From MED-G20 sp038108155 (GTDB lineage: Bacteria > Bacteroidota > Bacteroidia > Flavobacteriales_D > Parvicellaceae): a DNA stretch of 37,573 nt. This document shows, one piece after another, positions 24,965-33,519 of this stretch. A program made the translations under genes and the position numbers. Below the pieces are notes generated by a model that worked only from the letters and a program-made list of their open reading frames with translations, ran no database searches and was not told where the DNA came from. How positions within the stretch are numbered: the first letter of the stretch is position 1; every line of letters begins with the position of its first letter. The DNA is taken from NCBI GenBank assembly GCA_038108155.1, contig JAYNHP010000018.1, forward strand, positions 1-37,573, read 5' to 3'.

Positions 24965-27595
24965 ATGCAAAGACTTCAGAAAATAATACTTTTTTATTTT
25001 ATCTATTTACTCCCTTTTTCAATAGTTCACAGCCAAAATTCTAAAGACTTAAACCTTAAAATTCAAGGTGCCAATCAATTAATGATTGAAAAAAAATATT
25101 CCATTGCAAAAGACCTTTGGATGGAAATTGTTAAGCAACAGCCAAAGAATGCAAATACTAATTATAAAACTGGTTTATGCCTCTTAGAGTCTTCTAACTC
25201 AAAATTAGAATCTTTGAAATATTTAAAAATTGCTGCAAAAAAAATCAGTAAAAATTACTCTCCCTTTGACAATACAATTACTACAGCTCCAATTGAAGCA
25301 AATTTTTATTTAGGAAAGTCTTACCATATTAACGGATTTCAAGATTCAGCAATTATATACTTGAAAAAATTCAAAGAGTTGGCATCTAAGAAACATTATT
25401 TGAAAAGTGAAAATGAAAAACTATTAAAGTGGTGTGAAAATGAAAAAATAGTGACAGACAACAGTAACAATCACTTAATTTTAGATGAATTTAAAAACAC
25501 AAATACTACCTACGATGATTTCAACCCCCAAGTTTCTAGAGATGGAAATACTATTGTTTTTTCATCCAATAGAACTAGGTCTGAAAAACAAAATGAAGAA
25601 ATATTTGATATTAATACCGGCAACCATTTTGTAGACCTATATGTTATTTACAAAGATTTAAAAAATGAATCTTGGATGGAACCTAAATTATTAAAATTTT
25701 CAAAATCAAAATCAAATCAAATAACCATTGGAAAATCTAATGATATTGAAAAAGTTTTTTTTACAAACGGAGGAAAAGATAGTAAAGGAAAAAATACAAT
25801 TTCTTACAGTAGAAAAAACCAGAACTTTTCTTATGCGAAAGAGTTCTTGGATTTATCTGGATTTAATATTTCAAGTTTAATGATTACAGATGATGGAGAA
25901 AATTTATTTTTCTCAAGCGATAAGTCTGGTGGTTATGGAGGAGAAGATTTGTGGGTTTGCAAAAGAGAAAATAATTCTTGGTCTAAGCCTACCAATATGG
26001 GAGCTTCTATAAATTCTCAATTTGATGAAATATGTCCATTTTTACACCCAGATGGAATGACATTTTTTTATAGTTCAAACGGAGAGAAAAGTATAGGAGG
26101 ATATGATGTTTTCTATAATCAAAAAGGAACTGATAAAAATTGGAGTAATTCTGTAAATTTAGGAACTCCAATAAACACAGTCAATGATGAAATTTATTTT
26201 TCAACTTCTCTAGATGGAAAAAAAGGATATTATTCTTCTTCCAATAGCCAGCAAAATTTAGACATATATTCTGTTGATATAGCCAACCCCTACTCCAACC
26301 CTGTTGTACTTCTTAATGGATATATTGACAAAGGGAATAGTGAAGCTCTTGTCTATAATTTTAAAATCAAATTAACCAATACAGATTTAGATAATAACTC
26401 TAAATTTTATGAACCCAACAAATTCAATGGTACCTATTCATTTAATGTGGAGCAGTGTTACCATTACGATGTACAATATTACAAATCATTTACCTTGAGT
26501 AGTGGGAAAGTAAAAGAGGTATTAATTCAGGAACAAACAATAAAAGTTCCTTGTGAGATAGACGAAGGATTAACCATTAGTCTCCCTATTATAAATACAA
26601 AAGGAGAACTTTTAGAGAACAATAATTACGAAATACCAAGAGACAGTATTCTTAAAATTTTAGACAAAAAGATTAAAAAATACAGCTTTAAAGATATTAT
26701 TAATACAGATAATAAACTTATTGGACTTTTATTAATAGATGAAGATGGAAATATAATTGACAGAGCAATATTAACTCCTGACGGATTTAAATTTGAAATA
26801 TTAAGTTCGAGCTCTAATTACAATTTTAAATTGGAAAACTTCCCAGACAGCTTAGAACTTTCAGATATTCCTATTATTCTTATTGAAGAGGGAAGAGAAA
26901 CCTTAATTCACGGGGATTTTGGAGAAAACAATACTTTTAAGTATGTAAATAATTTTAACACTTTTAAATTCAAAGAATTAGTTGGTTTAAATAATCCCTT
27001 ATTTAAAGCATATCTAATTGATGAAAATGGAACAATAATTCAGGAGGGATTACTCACAGAAAATGGATTCAAATTTGAGTTAATATCTTCTTCGACACAG
27101 TATAAATTTAAACTAGAAAACATTCCAAAAGACCTAGATCTTTCAGAAATACCTATAGAAATAGTTAACCATAATGAAACACTTTCTATTATGGGTGATT
27201 TTTCTAACAAAAATGAATTTCTTTTGCCAAAAATCCATTTCAAGAAAACTTTTCAAACAAATGAATACGACATAGAAAGCCAGCCTGACTTTCTTAAGTT
27301 CATGGAACTATCTTTACAGAAAGTAAAAGAAAATGGAAAAGTAAAATTAGAGATAGTTGGTTCAGCCTCTAGAATTCCATCTACAAAATTTAAGAACAAT
27401 ACTGAACTTGCAAAATTAAGAATTGAAAAAGGGAAGAAAATAATTTACGATTATCTAGATTCCAAAAATATTTCTAGAGACAGTTTCCAAATTATTAAAG
27501 AAAAAGCAATTGTTTCAGGTCCTAAATACAATTACAAGGCTAAAGACAAGAGCATTTATTACCAGTACCAGTATTTTAGTATTTGGGCAGAATAA
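24965..27595 (+). CDS. Secreted TPR/PD40/OmpA-like protein with two tandem Ig-like or SdrD-like repeats
   Basis: This 876-residue exported protein has a signal peptide (about residues 1-23). A TPR-like helical region follows (about 25-155; GANQLMIEKKYSIAKDLW, ANFYLGKSYH), then WD40-like PD40 repeats (about 170-440) with motifs such as DGNTIVFSSNR, DDGENLFFSSDKSGGYGG and HPDGMTFFYSSNG. Two similar repeats of about 77 residues (about 583-660 and 679-756) follow, with LIDEDGNII/LIDENGTII and FKFEILSSS/FKFELISSS. The C-terminal 110 residues resemble an OmpA-like domain, with NNTELAKLRIEKGKKI retaining the conserved Arg. Such Bacteroidota proteins are periplasmic or outer-membrane and probably peptidoglycan-linked; some belong to PorE-like classes. 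The exact role is unknown. It starts 1 base after the E2 stop. Confidence 0.82.
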   Translation: MQRLQKIILFYFIYLLPFSIVHSQNSKDLNLKIQGANQLMIEKKYSIAKDLWMEIVKQQPKNANTNYKTGLCLLESSNSKLESLKYLKIAAKKISKNYSPFDNTITTAPIEANFYLGKSYHINGFQDSAIIYLKKFKELASKKHYLKSENEKLLKWCENEKIVTDNSNNHLILDEFKNTNTTYDDFNPQVSRDGNTIVFSSNRTRSEKQNEEIFDINTGNHFVDLYVIYKDLKNESWMEPKLLKFSKSKSNQITIGKSNDIEKVFFTNGGKDSKGKNTISYSRKNQNFSYAKEFLDLSGFNISSLMITDDGENLFFSSDKSGGYGGEDLWVCKRENNSWSKPTNMGASINSQFDEICPFLHPDGMTFFYSSNGEKSIGGYDVFYNQKGTDKNWSNSVNLGTPINTVNDEIYFSTSLDGKKGYYSSSNSQQNLDIYSVDIANPYSNPVVLLNGYIDKGNSEALVYNFKIKLTNTDLDNNSKFYEPNKFNGTYSFNVEQCYHYDVQYYKSFTLSSGKVKEVLIQEQTIKVPCEIDEGLTISLPIINTKGELLENNNYEIPRDSILKILDKKIKKYSFKDIINTDNKLIGLLLIDEDGNIIDRAILTPDGFKFEILSSSSNYNFKLENFPDSLELSDIPIILIEEGRETLIHGDFGENNTFKYVNNFNTFKFKELVGLNNPLFKAYLIDENGTIIQEGLLTENGFKFELISSSTQYKFKLENIPKDLDLSEIPIEIVNHNETLSIMGDFSNKNEFLLPKIHFKKTFQTNEYDIESQPDFLKFMELSLQKVKENGKVKLEIVGSASRIPSTKFKNNTELAKLRIEKGKKIIYDYLDSKNISRDSFQIIKEKAIVSGPKYNYKAKDKSIYYQYQYFSIWAE

Positions 27596-27631
27596 TCTAT
27601 TAAATTTTATTTCAAAACTTTTACCCTTACA

Positions 27632-28405
27632 ATGGAAATTAACTTAGACAAACCACTTATTGTATTAGATATTGAAGCTACTGGTGATCAAATAAATAAA
27701 GATAGAATTGTAGAAATTGGAATGATAAAAACCAATCCCGATGGAAGCGAAGAGATTTACGAACAAAGAATTAATCCGGAGATTCCTATTCCATTAAATA
27801 TTTCTGAAATTCATAGCATATATGATTTAGACGTTAAAGACAGTCCAACATTTAAGGAATTGGCTAATGAAATTAAAACTTTTATTGGAGACTCCGATCT
27901 ATGTGGATTTAATTCTAACAAGTTTGATATCCCAATTTTAGAAGAGGAATTTTTAAGAGCAGGATTGAAAAGTAACTTTGAATCTAAAAAATTGGTAGAT
28001 GTACAAAATATATTTCATAAAATGGAAAAACGAACTCTTGGTGCAGCACACCTATTTTATTGTGGCAAAGAGATGGAAAATGCCCATTCCGCAATTCATG
28101 ATGCTAGAGCTACTCTAGAAGTTCTTAAATCTCAAACTAAAAAATATTCAGAACTAGAAAACAACATCGATTTTTTAAGTGATTTTTCAAAAGCTAATAA
28201 AGCGTCTGTGGATTATGCAGGAAGAATAGTTCTTAATGATAAAAAGCAACCAATTATTAATTTTGGAAAGCACAAAGGAAAAGAGGTAGAATTTGTATTT
28301 AAAAAAGAGCCTGGTTACTATTCTTGGATATTAAAAGGTGATTTTTCACAAAATACCAAATCTTGTTTTACCAAACTTTGGGAAGAATTTAAATCCAAAA
28401 AATGA
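27632..28405 (+). CDS. DEDDh 3'-5' exonuclease with C-terminal DUF3820-like domain
   Basis: This 257-residue protein begins with a DnaQ-type exonuclease domain. D13 and E15 are in VLDIEATGD, D99 is in NSNKFDIPIL, and H152 with D157 form the HSAIHD motif of the DEDDh class. The last 60 residues (NFGKHKGKEVEFVF, PGYYSWILKGDF) match the DUF3820 pattern found fused to exonucleases in Bacteroidota. The substrate could be RNA or DNA; proofreading by a polymerase epsilon subunit is one possibility, but a free exonuclease is equally likely. Its stop overlaps the FAH-gene start by 4 bases, so the two are probably translated together. Confidence 0.88.
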   Translation: MEINLDKPLIVLDIEATGDQINKDRIVEIGMIKTNPDGSEEIYEQRINPEIPIPLNISEIHSIYDLDVKDSPTFKELANEIKTFIGDSDLCGFNSNKFDIPILEEEFLRAGLKSNFESKKLVDVQNIFHKMEKRTLGAAHLFYCGKEMENAHSAIHDARATLEVLKSQTKKYSELENNIDFLSDFSKANKASVDYAGRIVLNDKKQPIINFGKHKGKEVEFVFKKEPGYYSWILKGDFSQNTKSCFTKLWEEFKSKK

Positions 28406-29007
28406 AAATTATTTGTATTGGTCGAAACTATCTTGAGCATGCAAAAGAAATGGGTAAATCTATTACAAAAGAACCCATTTTCTTTTTAAAACCTGACTCT
28501 TCTCTTATAGCAAAAAAACAACCTTTTTTTTTGCCAGATTTTAGTAATAATATTCATTACGAAGTAGAGTTGGTTTACAAAATAAAAAAAGTCGGTAAAA
28601 GTATTGACCCTGTTTTTTCAAAAGACTATTACGACAAGGTTGGTCTTGGTATTGATTTCACAGCAAGAGATTTACAAGCAAAATGTAAGTCGAATGGATA
28701 TCCATGGGAAATAGCTAAATCTTTTGACCAATCTGCTTTAGTTAGTGAAGATTTTTTCGATGTTAGTTCTTTAAAAGATTTAAATTTTTCATTATTAAAA
28801 AACGGGGAAACTGTTCAAAAAAGCAATGCTAATGAGATGGTATTTAGTATTGATCAAATAATTAGCTACGTTTCTAAGTTTATTACTTTAAAAATTGGAG
28901 ATTTGATTTTCACTGGCACACCTTCTGGTGTTGGTTCGGTAAGAATTGGGGATAAATTAGAAGGGTTTATAAATGAAGAAAAAGTATTTTCTCTAGATAT
29001 AAAGTAA
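28402..29007 (+). CDS. Fumarylacetoacetate hydrolase-family protein
   Basis: This 201-residue protein has the FAH fold signature: ICIGRNYLEHAKEMG at the start, KPDSSLI, the metal-binding HYEVELVYKI, GLGIDFTARDLQ, and ITLKIGDLIFTGTPSGVG at the end. The two Glu in the EVEL segment and the Asp in GIDFTARD correspond to Mg2+ ligands of the family. Members cleave carbon-carbon bonds or act as oxaloacetate decarboxylases or acylpyruvases; the exact activity is unclear. It overlaps the exonuclease gene by 4 bases and ends 1 base before the convergent lipoprotein gene. Confidence 0.93.
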   Translation: MKIICIGRNYLEHAKEMGKSITKEPIFFLKPDSSLIAKKQPFFLPDFSNNIHYEVELVYKIKKVGKSIDPVFSKDYYDKVGLGIDFTARDLQAKCKSNGYPWEIAKSFDQSALVSEDFFDVSSLKDLNFSLLKNGETVQKSNANEMVFSIDQIISYVSKFITLKIGDLIFTGTPSGVGSVRIGDKLEGFINEEKVFSLDIK

Positions 29008-29008
29008 T

Positions 29009-29665
29009 TCAATAATCGATAAGTTCTTGAATATATTCGCTTCCTTGTAAAATATCATTTTGATCTCCGTTATTTATTTGAGCTACAATTTCTTCTTTAT
29101 AGACTAATCCAAGGCCTAGTGAATAGATTTCTTCAGTGTTTTCGTATTGTAATAAGTTAGATTTATAATTTTGGTTAATAGTTACACAGCTATCAAAAGT
29201 GAAATTATTTAAAGTGAAATTAGTATGGATACTTTGGACTACATATTCTTGGTATCCCAAATTATTAAATACATTTCCATTCCAAAAAGAATTTTCATCA
29301 ATTGGGAATATTAATTTTGTATAGCTAATATTTTCTTCGGTTTGTTGTACAGAAGTTGTTGATTTTTTGACAACCCAAACATCTTTAATAATATAATTAT
29401 CTGTAGTATCTGTCCTAGAATAACGTTCTATTCTATAGGCAGTGTCTCCTTGTAAATCAATAAAAGATTCTGCTATAATTTCTTTTAGATAATAGGAAGA
29501 TGTATCTTTTCCAAAAGAACTATGAATAATATTAGTAACTAAAAAATGTTTTTCTCTTTGTAGTTCTATTGGAAAGTATTCTTTGTAATACTTAACTTCG
29601 TTGTACACTACTGGATCGCATGAAAAATGAATAATAAGTAATAAAAAAAAGATACTATTCTTCAT
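29009..29665 (-). CDS. Hypothetical lipoprotein
   Basis: This 218-residue protein begins MKNSIFFLLLIIHFSCDPVV, a lipoprotein signal with a Cys at residue 16 as the probable acylation site. The rest is mostly beta-strand in composition with charged residues; I recognise no catalytic motif. It is probably an outer- or inner-membrane-attached periplasmic protein. Its start lies inside the 3' end of the MORN-repeat gene (11-base overlap), so it belongs to the elaA-MORN run. It tails into the FAH gene with one spacer base. Function is unknown. Confidence 0.7.
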   Translation of the reverse strand: MKNSIFFLLLIIHFSCDPVVYNEVKYYKEYFPIELQREKHFLVTNIIHSSFGKDTSSYYLKEIIAESFIDLQGDTAYRIERYSRTDTTDNYIIKDVWVVKKSTTSVQQTEENISYTKLIFPIDENSFWNGNVFNNLGYQEYVVQSIHTNFTLNNFTFDSCVTINQNYKSNLLQYENTEEIYSLGLGLVYKEEIVAQINNGDQNDILQGSEYIQELIDY

Positions 29666-30371
29666 TTTTCTTCTCTACTAATTTGCCTTTATCATAGATC
29701 ACTTTTTTCATATTTGATTTTTCATCATCATAAAAAAACCAATCACCTTGCTTTAAATCATTTTTAAAACTCCCTTTCGTATCTATAGTTCCATCGGCAA
29801 AATAGTAGGTAAATAAACCATCTCTTTTCCCCATCAAATAATTACCTTCTGACTTTACTCTTCCCAATTTATAATATTGTTTCCATAATCCATTTTTTAA
29901 TCCGTTTACACAATTGTATTCTTCCATAATTTTAACAGAATTAGTTTCTTCATCTTCTGGGTAATATAAATACTGTGTTCCTTCCATAGCGCCTTTGTCA
30001 AAATTAAAAACGTTTAGCAAAATTCCTGTTCTAGAATAGGTAAACCATTTACCTTGTTTCATTTGGTTAATGAATTTGCCTTTTGCCATAACATACCCGT
30101 TGTCAAAATACATTTCTGTTGAGGAAAGAGAATCATTAATGAAATTTACTTTTGCTGAAATATGACCTTCTTTTGCATAATAGGTGAAAAGTCCAACTGG
30201 TTTGTCATCAACAAAATTACCTTTATATCTAATGGTATTAGTTTCTTCATGGAATCCAACCCATTCCCCTATTTTTTGATTTTTTTTATTGAGTTGATTT
30301 TTTTGAGTATCCTGTGCATGGATTGTAAATGAGGTTATTATTAAGAGAATAAAACAAAATGAACTCTTCAT
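29655..30371 (-). CDS. Secreted MORN-repeat protein (YwqK-like)
   Basis: This 238-residue protein has a signal peptide (about residues 1-19) and at least six MORN-like repeats with the G-x-W/F-x-x-Y pattern, such as GKFINQMKQGKWFTYSRTG, GLKNGLWKQYYKLG, GKRDGLFTYYFADG and GSFKNDLKQGDWFFYDD. Databases often label this family an antitoxin of a YwqK-type toxin-antitoxin system, but no toxin-like partner is visible. The repeats form a beta-meander that may mediate protein or membrane contacts. It lies 9 bases after elaA and overlaps the lipoprotein gene by 11 bases. Function is not known. Confidence 0.8.
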   Translation of the reverse strand: MKSSFCFILLIITSFTIHAQDTQKNQLNKKNQKIGEWVGFHEETNTIRYKGNFVDDKPVGLFTYYAKEGHISAKVNFINDSLSSTEMYFDNGYVMAKGKFINQMKQGKWFTYSRTGILLNVFNFDKGAMEGTQYLYYPEDEETNSVKIMEEYNCVNGLKNGLWKQYYKLGRVKSEGNYLMGKRDGLFTYYFADGTIDTKGSFKNDLKQGDWFFYDDEKSNMKKVIYDKGKLVEKKNEE

Positions 30372-30380
30372 ATTTCTAAG

Positions 30381-30815
30381 TTAATTAAAATAAGTCATTT
30401 TAATATGTGGAATTCCATCTTCTAGATAAGTTTCTCCCTTGGAAACAAAACCTAAGGAAGCGTAAAAATTAATTAAATATTCTTGTGCAGAGAGTTCAAT
30501 AGTTAAACCATGAAATTTAGTTTTTACTTCTTGTAGGATAAATTCCATTATTTTTCTAGCATAACCATTTTTTCTATATTTTCTTTTAACCGCAATCCTT
30601 CCAATATAAACAGTATCTAATTCTCTGTAAACTCTTCCTAAGGCTATTACTTTTCCATCTAAAGAACCAAAAAAATGGTTTGAAATTAAATCTAAATCGT
30701 CTAATTCTTGATATGGACAGTTCTGTTCTACAACAAATACACTAATCCTTAATTTAAGCAATTCAAAAAATTGATTTGTTGTTAAATCTGTAAAACTTAT
30801 ACTGTGTAATTCCAA
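30381..30815 (-). CDS. elaA: ElaA-like GNAT acetyltransferase
   Basis: This 144-residue protein closely follows the ElaA family of GNAT acetyltransferases. LKLRISVFVVEQNCPYQELD near the N-terminus and YLEDGIPHIKMTYF at the end match E. coli ElaA motifs. The CoA-binding stretch is IGRIAVKRKYRKNGYARKI. The natural substrate is unknown. The start codon appears to be TTG at 30813-30815: an in-frame TAA lies about 11 codons upstream and no ATG or GTG occurs in between. The TTG puts the protein at the normal family length. It heads a run with the MORN and lipoprotein genes and is divergent from meaB across 38 bases. Confidence 0.9.
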   Translation of the reverse strand: MELHSISFTDLTTNQFFELLKLRISVFVVEQNCPYQELDDLDLISNHFFGSLDGKVIALGRVYRELDTVYIGRIAVKRKYRKNGYARKIMEFILQEVKTKFHGLTIELSAQEYLINFYASLGFVSKGETYLEDGIPHIKMTYFN

Positions 30816-30832
30816 AATATGAATTTGAACTA

Positions 30833-30840
30833 CAAATTTA
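30833..30840 (-). promoter_or_regulatory. Putative -7 promoter box TAAATTTG for the elaA run
   Basis: On the minus strand TAAATTTG matches TAnnTTTG and ends 17 bases before the TTG start of elaA, in a 38-base divergent spacer where a promoter is required. No matching -33 TTG is seen at the usual distance. Confidence 0.4.
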
Positions 30841-30853
30841 TAACTTTACCTAG

Positions 30854-31870
30854 ATGATAAAAAAGTTTAACCAAAACTATATTTACCAGCCCAAGAAAAA
30901 TTTGCAAATCTCGGAGATTATTGAAGGAATTTCAAATGCAAATCCAGCCATTCTTTCTCAAGCTATAACCTTGTTAGAAAGTCAAAGAAAAGAAGATAAG
31001 GCTCTGGTCTATTCTGCACTTTCAAAGTTACCACCCTCCGATCATAAATCATTTAGAATTGGGATAACAGGGAGTCCTGGAGTTGGAAAGAGTACATTTA
31101 TTGAAACTTTTGGTAAGCATTTATCCTCAATGGGTATTAGTGTTGCTGTCTTGACAATTGATCCAAGTTCTAAAATTAGCGGAGGAAGTATACTTGGTGA
31201 CAAAACAAGAATGGAAGAACTTAGTAAAGAACCAAACGTTTTTATTAGACCAAGTCCCTCAAGAGGCGAACTTGGAGGCGTTGGAGAACAATCCTACGAA
31301 TCTATTCTACTATGTGAAAAAGCGGGATTTGATGTTATATTAATAGAAACTGTAGGAGTTGGTCAATCTGAAACACATGTAAAACATATAGTAGACTTTT
31401 TTTTACTACTAATTTTAGCAGGTGCTGGAGACGAATTGCAAGGAATTAAAAGAGGAATAATGGAGCTTGCAGATGGAATTGCTATCACAAAAAGTGACGG
31501 GGACAACGAGAAAAATGCAAAAATTGCAAAAAATAGTTATCAAAATGCAATTCATTTACTACCTGCAAAAAATAACCATTGGATACCAGAGGTTAAAACA
31601 TGTTCTAGTATTGAAAATAAAGGAATTGAAGAAATTTGGAAATTACTTGAAAAATTCCAAGAACATTGCACCAAAAATAATTGGATAAATATCAATAGAT
31701 CTAAACAAGATATTTTTTGGTTTCATCAAAAATTAAATCAATTCTTGATTGAGGACTTTTTATCCAATGAAAATATGAAAGAAAAGGTAAAAAAAATGGA
31801 AGAGTCTGTTAAAAAAAGAAAACTAGATCCGTTTACAGCAGCTTCAAAAATATTTAATAATGAGTCTTAG
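30854..31870 (+). CDS. meaB: MeaB/ArgK-type G-protein chaperone of methylmalonyl-CoA mutase
   Basis: This 338-residue P-loop GTPase has the Walker A GSPGVGKST at about residues 73-81, VLTIDPSSKISGGSILGDKT, FIRPSPSRGELGGVG, LIETVGVGQSE and GAGDELQGIKRGIMELADG. MeaB proteins load and protect the adenosylcobalamin in methylmalonyl-CoA mutase. Two departures from relatives stand out. The loop at about 140-150 reads GGVGEQSYES where relatives usually have GGVxxxTRET. The base-specificity motif is TKSDGDN rather than NKADGDN. No mutase gene is in the window. The following unknown gene overlaps its end by 11 bases. Identity is firm; whether the chaperone cycle is altered is unknown. Confidence 0.95.
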   Translation: MIKKFNQNYIYQPKKNLQISEIIEGISNANPAILSQAITLLESQRKEDKALVYSALSKLPPSDHKSFRIGITGSPGVGKSTFIETFGKHLSSMGISVAVLTIDPSSKISGGSILGDKTRMEELSKEPNVFIRPSPSRGELGGVGEQSYESILLCEKAGFDVILIETVGVGQSETHVKHIVDFFLLLILAGAGDELQGIKRGIMELADGIAITKSDGDNEKNAKIAKNSYQNAIHLLPAKNNHWIPEVKTCSSIENKGIEEIWKLLEKFQEHCTKNNWININRSKQDIFWFHQKLNQFLIEDFLSNENMKEKVKKMEESVKKRKLDPFTAASKIFNNES

Positions 31871-32189
31871 AGAAAAACTATTAAAATACCAAGCAAAGGA
31901 TTTAATTGAGGTTGCAGAACCTCACAGTGATTATACCCACGAAGCCAAAACTATTGCCATTGACATTATAAAAGAAAATAATACTCTTGACTTTAAAAAT
32001 ATAGCTCAATTATTTTGGGAGGAGAAAATTAAAAAAGATATTAAATCAGTTTTAAATTCTAAAGAAATTCCAAAAAGTCATTTTATTAATGAATCAGAAA
32101 TGAGACTTATTATTAAAGCTTGTTTTGAAAGCTGGAAAGAAGAACAAGAACTCTTTGGGATAGACACTACCAAATATTGGGTAGTGTAG
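31860..32189 (+). CDS. Small hypothetical protein co-transcribed with meaB
   Basis: This 109-residue, lysine- and glutamate-rich soluble protein is predicted to be largely helical, with no signal peptide or membrane segment. I do not recognise a family. Its ATG lies inside the last codons of meaB (11-base overlap), and its stop is 5 bases before the most likely start of the next gene, which strongly suggests it is translated. It has a Trp-rich C-terminus (ESWKEEQELFG, KYWVV). A link to MeaB is suggested only by position. Confidence 0.7.
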   Translation: MSLREKLLKYQAKDLIEVAEPHSDYTHEAKTIAIDIIKENNTLDFKNIAQLFWEEKIKKDIKSVLNSKEIPKSHFINESEMRLIIKACFESWKEEQELFGIDTTKYWVV

Positions 32190-32194
32190 TGAAT

Positions 32195-33490
32195 ATGAAG
32201 AAGAGATTTTATATACCCTTAATTACCATAATAATTGGGATTATTATTCTTTTTGTGGTTTTTGCCTCCAGAACAAATAAACCATCCTATTTAAATATTA
32301 AGTCTATCCCAGAAAATATTCCAAATTATTTATTGATTCATAACGATTTAATTGTTGAGGGATTTTCAAGTTATTTTTTAAAACATCCCTTAGAACTAAC
32401 TAAATTTTATAAATTTTTTAAAAAATTTAAACTTATTAATAGCTCAATTGATTACGGGATAATATTAAATGAACCAACAGCAATTTATTATGACAACAAT
32501 ACTCAGTCGTTGAATGGAATTGTTAAAGTGAAGGACTCAGATTATTCAATTGATAAAATAAATGGGTATTTAATTGAAGAAGATTTTAAAGAAATTGTTT
32601 CTAATAAAACTTATTCCACTTTTGTTTTCAATAATAAAAAATACAACCAACTATACGTAATTTTAAAATATGGAGAAGTCAATAAAGACAGTCTTTATTT
32701 TCAGCTAAAAAATATTATTTTAAAATCAGATACTACAAATGCCAACAGAGAGATTATAGAATATTACCAAGAAAATAAAAAAAGTATTCTTTACCAATTT
32801 CAAAATCTAGATATTTTAAATAGTGTAGGTACAAGTAATTTAAAAGGGTCTATAGATTTAAAAAGTAATAGGATAGATTTTCTTGGCACAGGAAAAATAA
32901 ATGAAAAATTCATTTTCAAAAATGATGTGCAGTTAAATTCTACTAATTATGGTTGGGCAGAGTTTTCAGGCAATTTTAATACCAATCAAATTCCAAAATC
33001 CATATTGAAACAAATTACAATAGATAGAAATTTAGATGGTCGAATAGTTTTAAGTATTCACCAAATTAAAAAAGTAGCCAAGCTATTATCTAAAATAGAT
33101 GTAAATACATTTTATAACCACTTGGACTTAAATATATTGATTGGACATAAAAAACTAGATTCCTTAGCTTTTGATAAAGAAAACTACGAATATAATTACT
33201 CTTTGAATAATGATTTTAAAGGATTTTCTATGACAAATTATCCTAAAAATTATTCTCTAAAAGTTGAAAAAAATAACTTTTTCCAATTTTTTATAGACTT
33301 TGAAAAAATGATTGCTCAAAACCACGATGAGTGGGCCTGGAACGGATTCAAGACATTAATGAAAAAAATGAACTTCAAAAAGCTAGACTTTATTTGCTCG
33401 GAAAAAAAAAAGACAGAATTTGAAATAAAAGGAAGATTAACATCTTTAGACACTTCAAAAAATATTGTACTAAACCCCTTTATTTATTGA
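32195..33490 (+). CDS. Membrane-anchored hypothetical protein
   Basis: The protein, about 431 residues long, has one N-terminal transmembrane helix (about residues 6-26) and a large extracytoplasmic region. That region is rich in Asn, Lys, Ile and Tyr, with a beta-strand pattern. I recognise no family or catalytic motif. I chose the ATG at 32195 over an in-frame TTG at 32177, because the TTG lies inside the end of the previous gene and adds only six residues before the charged MKKRF start of a membrane anchor. It follows the 109-residue gene by 5 bases and precedes paaZ by 29. Function is unknown. Confidence 0.7.
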   Translation: MKKRFYIPLITIIIGIIILFVVFASRTNKPSYLNIKSIPENIPNYLLIHNDLIVEGFSSYFLKHPLELTKFYKFFKKFKLINSSIDYGIILNEPTAIYYDNNTQSLNGIVKVKDSDYSIDKINGYLIEEDFKEIVSNKTYSTFVFNNKKYNQLYVILKYGEVNKDSLYFQLKNIILKSDTTNANREIIEYYQENKKSILYQFQNLDILNSVGTSNLKGSIDLKSNRIDFLGTGKINEKFIFKNDVQLNSTNYGWAEFSGNFNTNQIPKSILKQITIDRNLDGRIVLSIHQIKKVAKLLSKIDVNTFYNHLDLNILIGHKKLDSLAFDKENYEYNYSLNNDFKGFSMTNYPKNYSLKVEKNNFFQFFIDFEKMIAQNHDEWAWNGFKTLMKKMNFKKLDFICSEKKKTEFEIKGRLTSLDTSKNIVLNPFIY

Positions 33491-33519
33491 AATCCTTATA
33501 TTTAAGAAAAGTTGTGTAA

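Noticed and set aside
29655..30371. MORN-repeat gene as a toxin-antitoxin antitoxin
   Set aside because: The label comes from family naming; the protein is secreted, and no toxin-like gene is adjacent.
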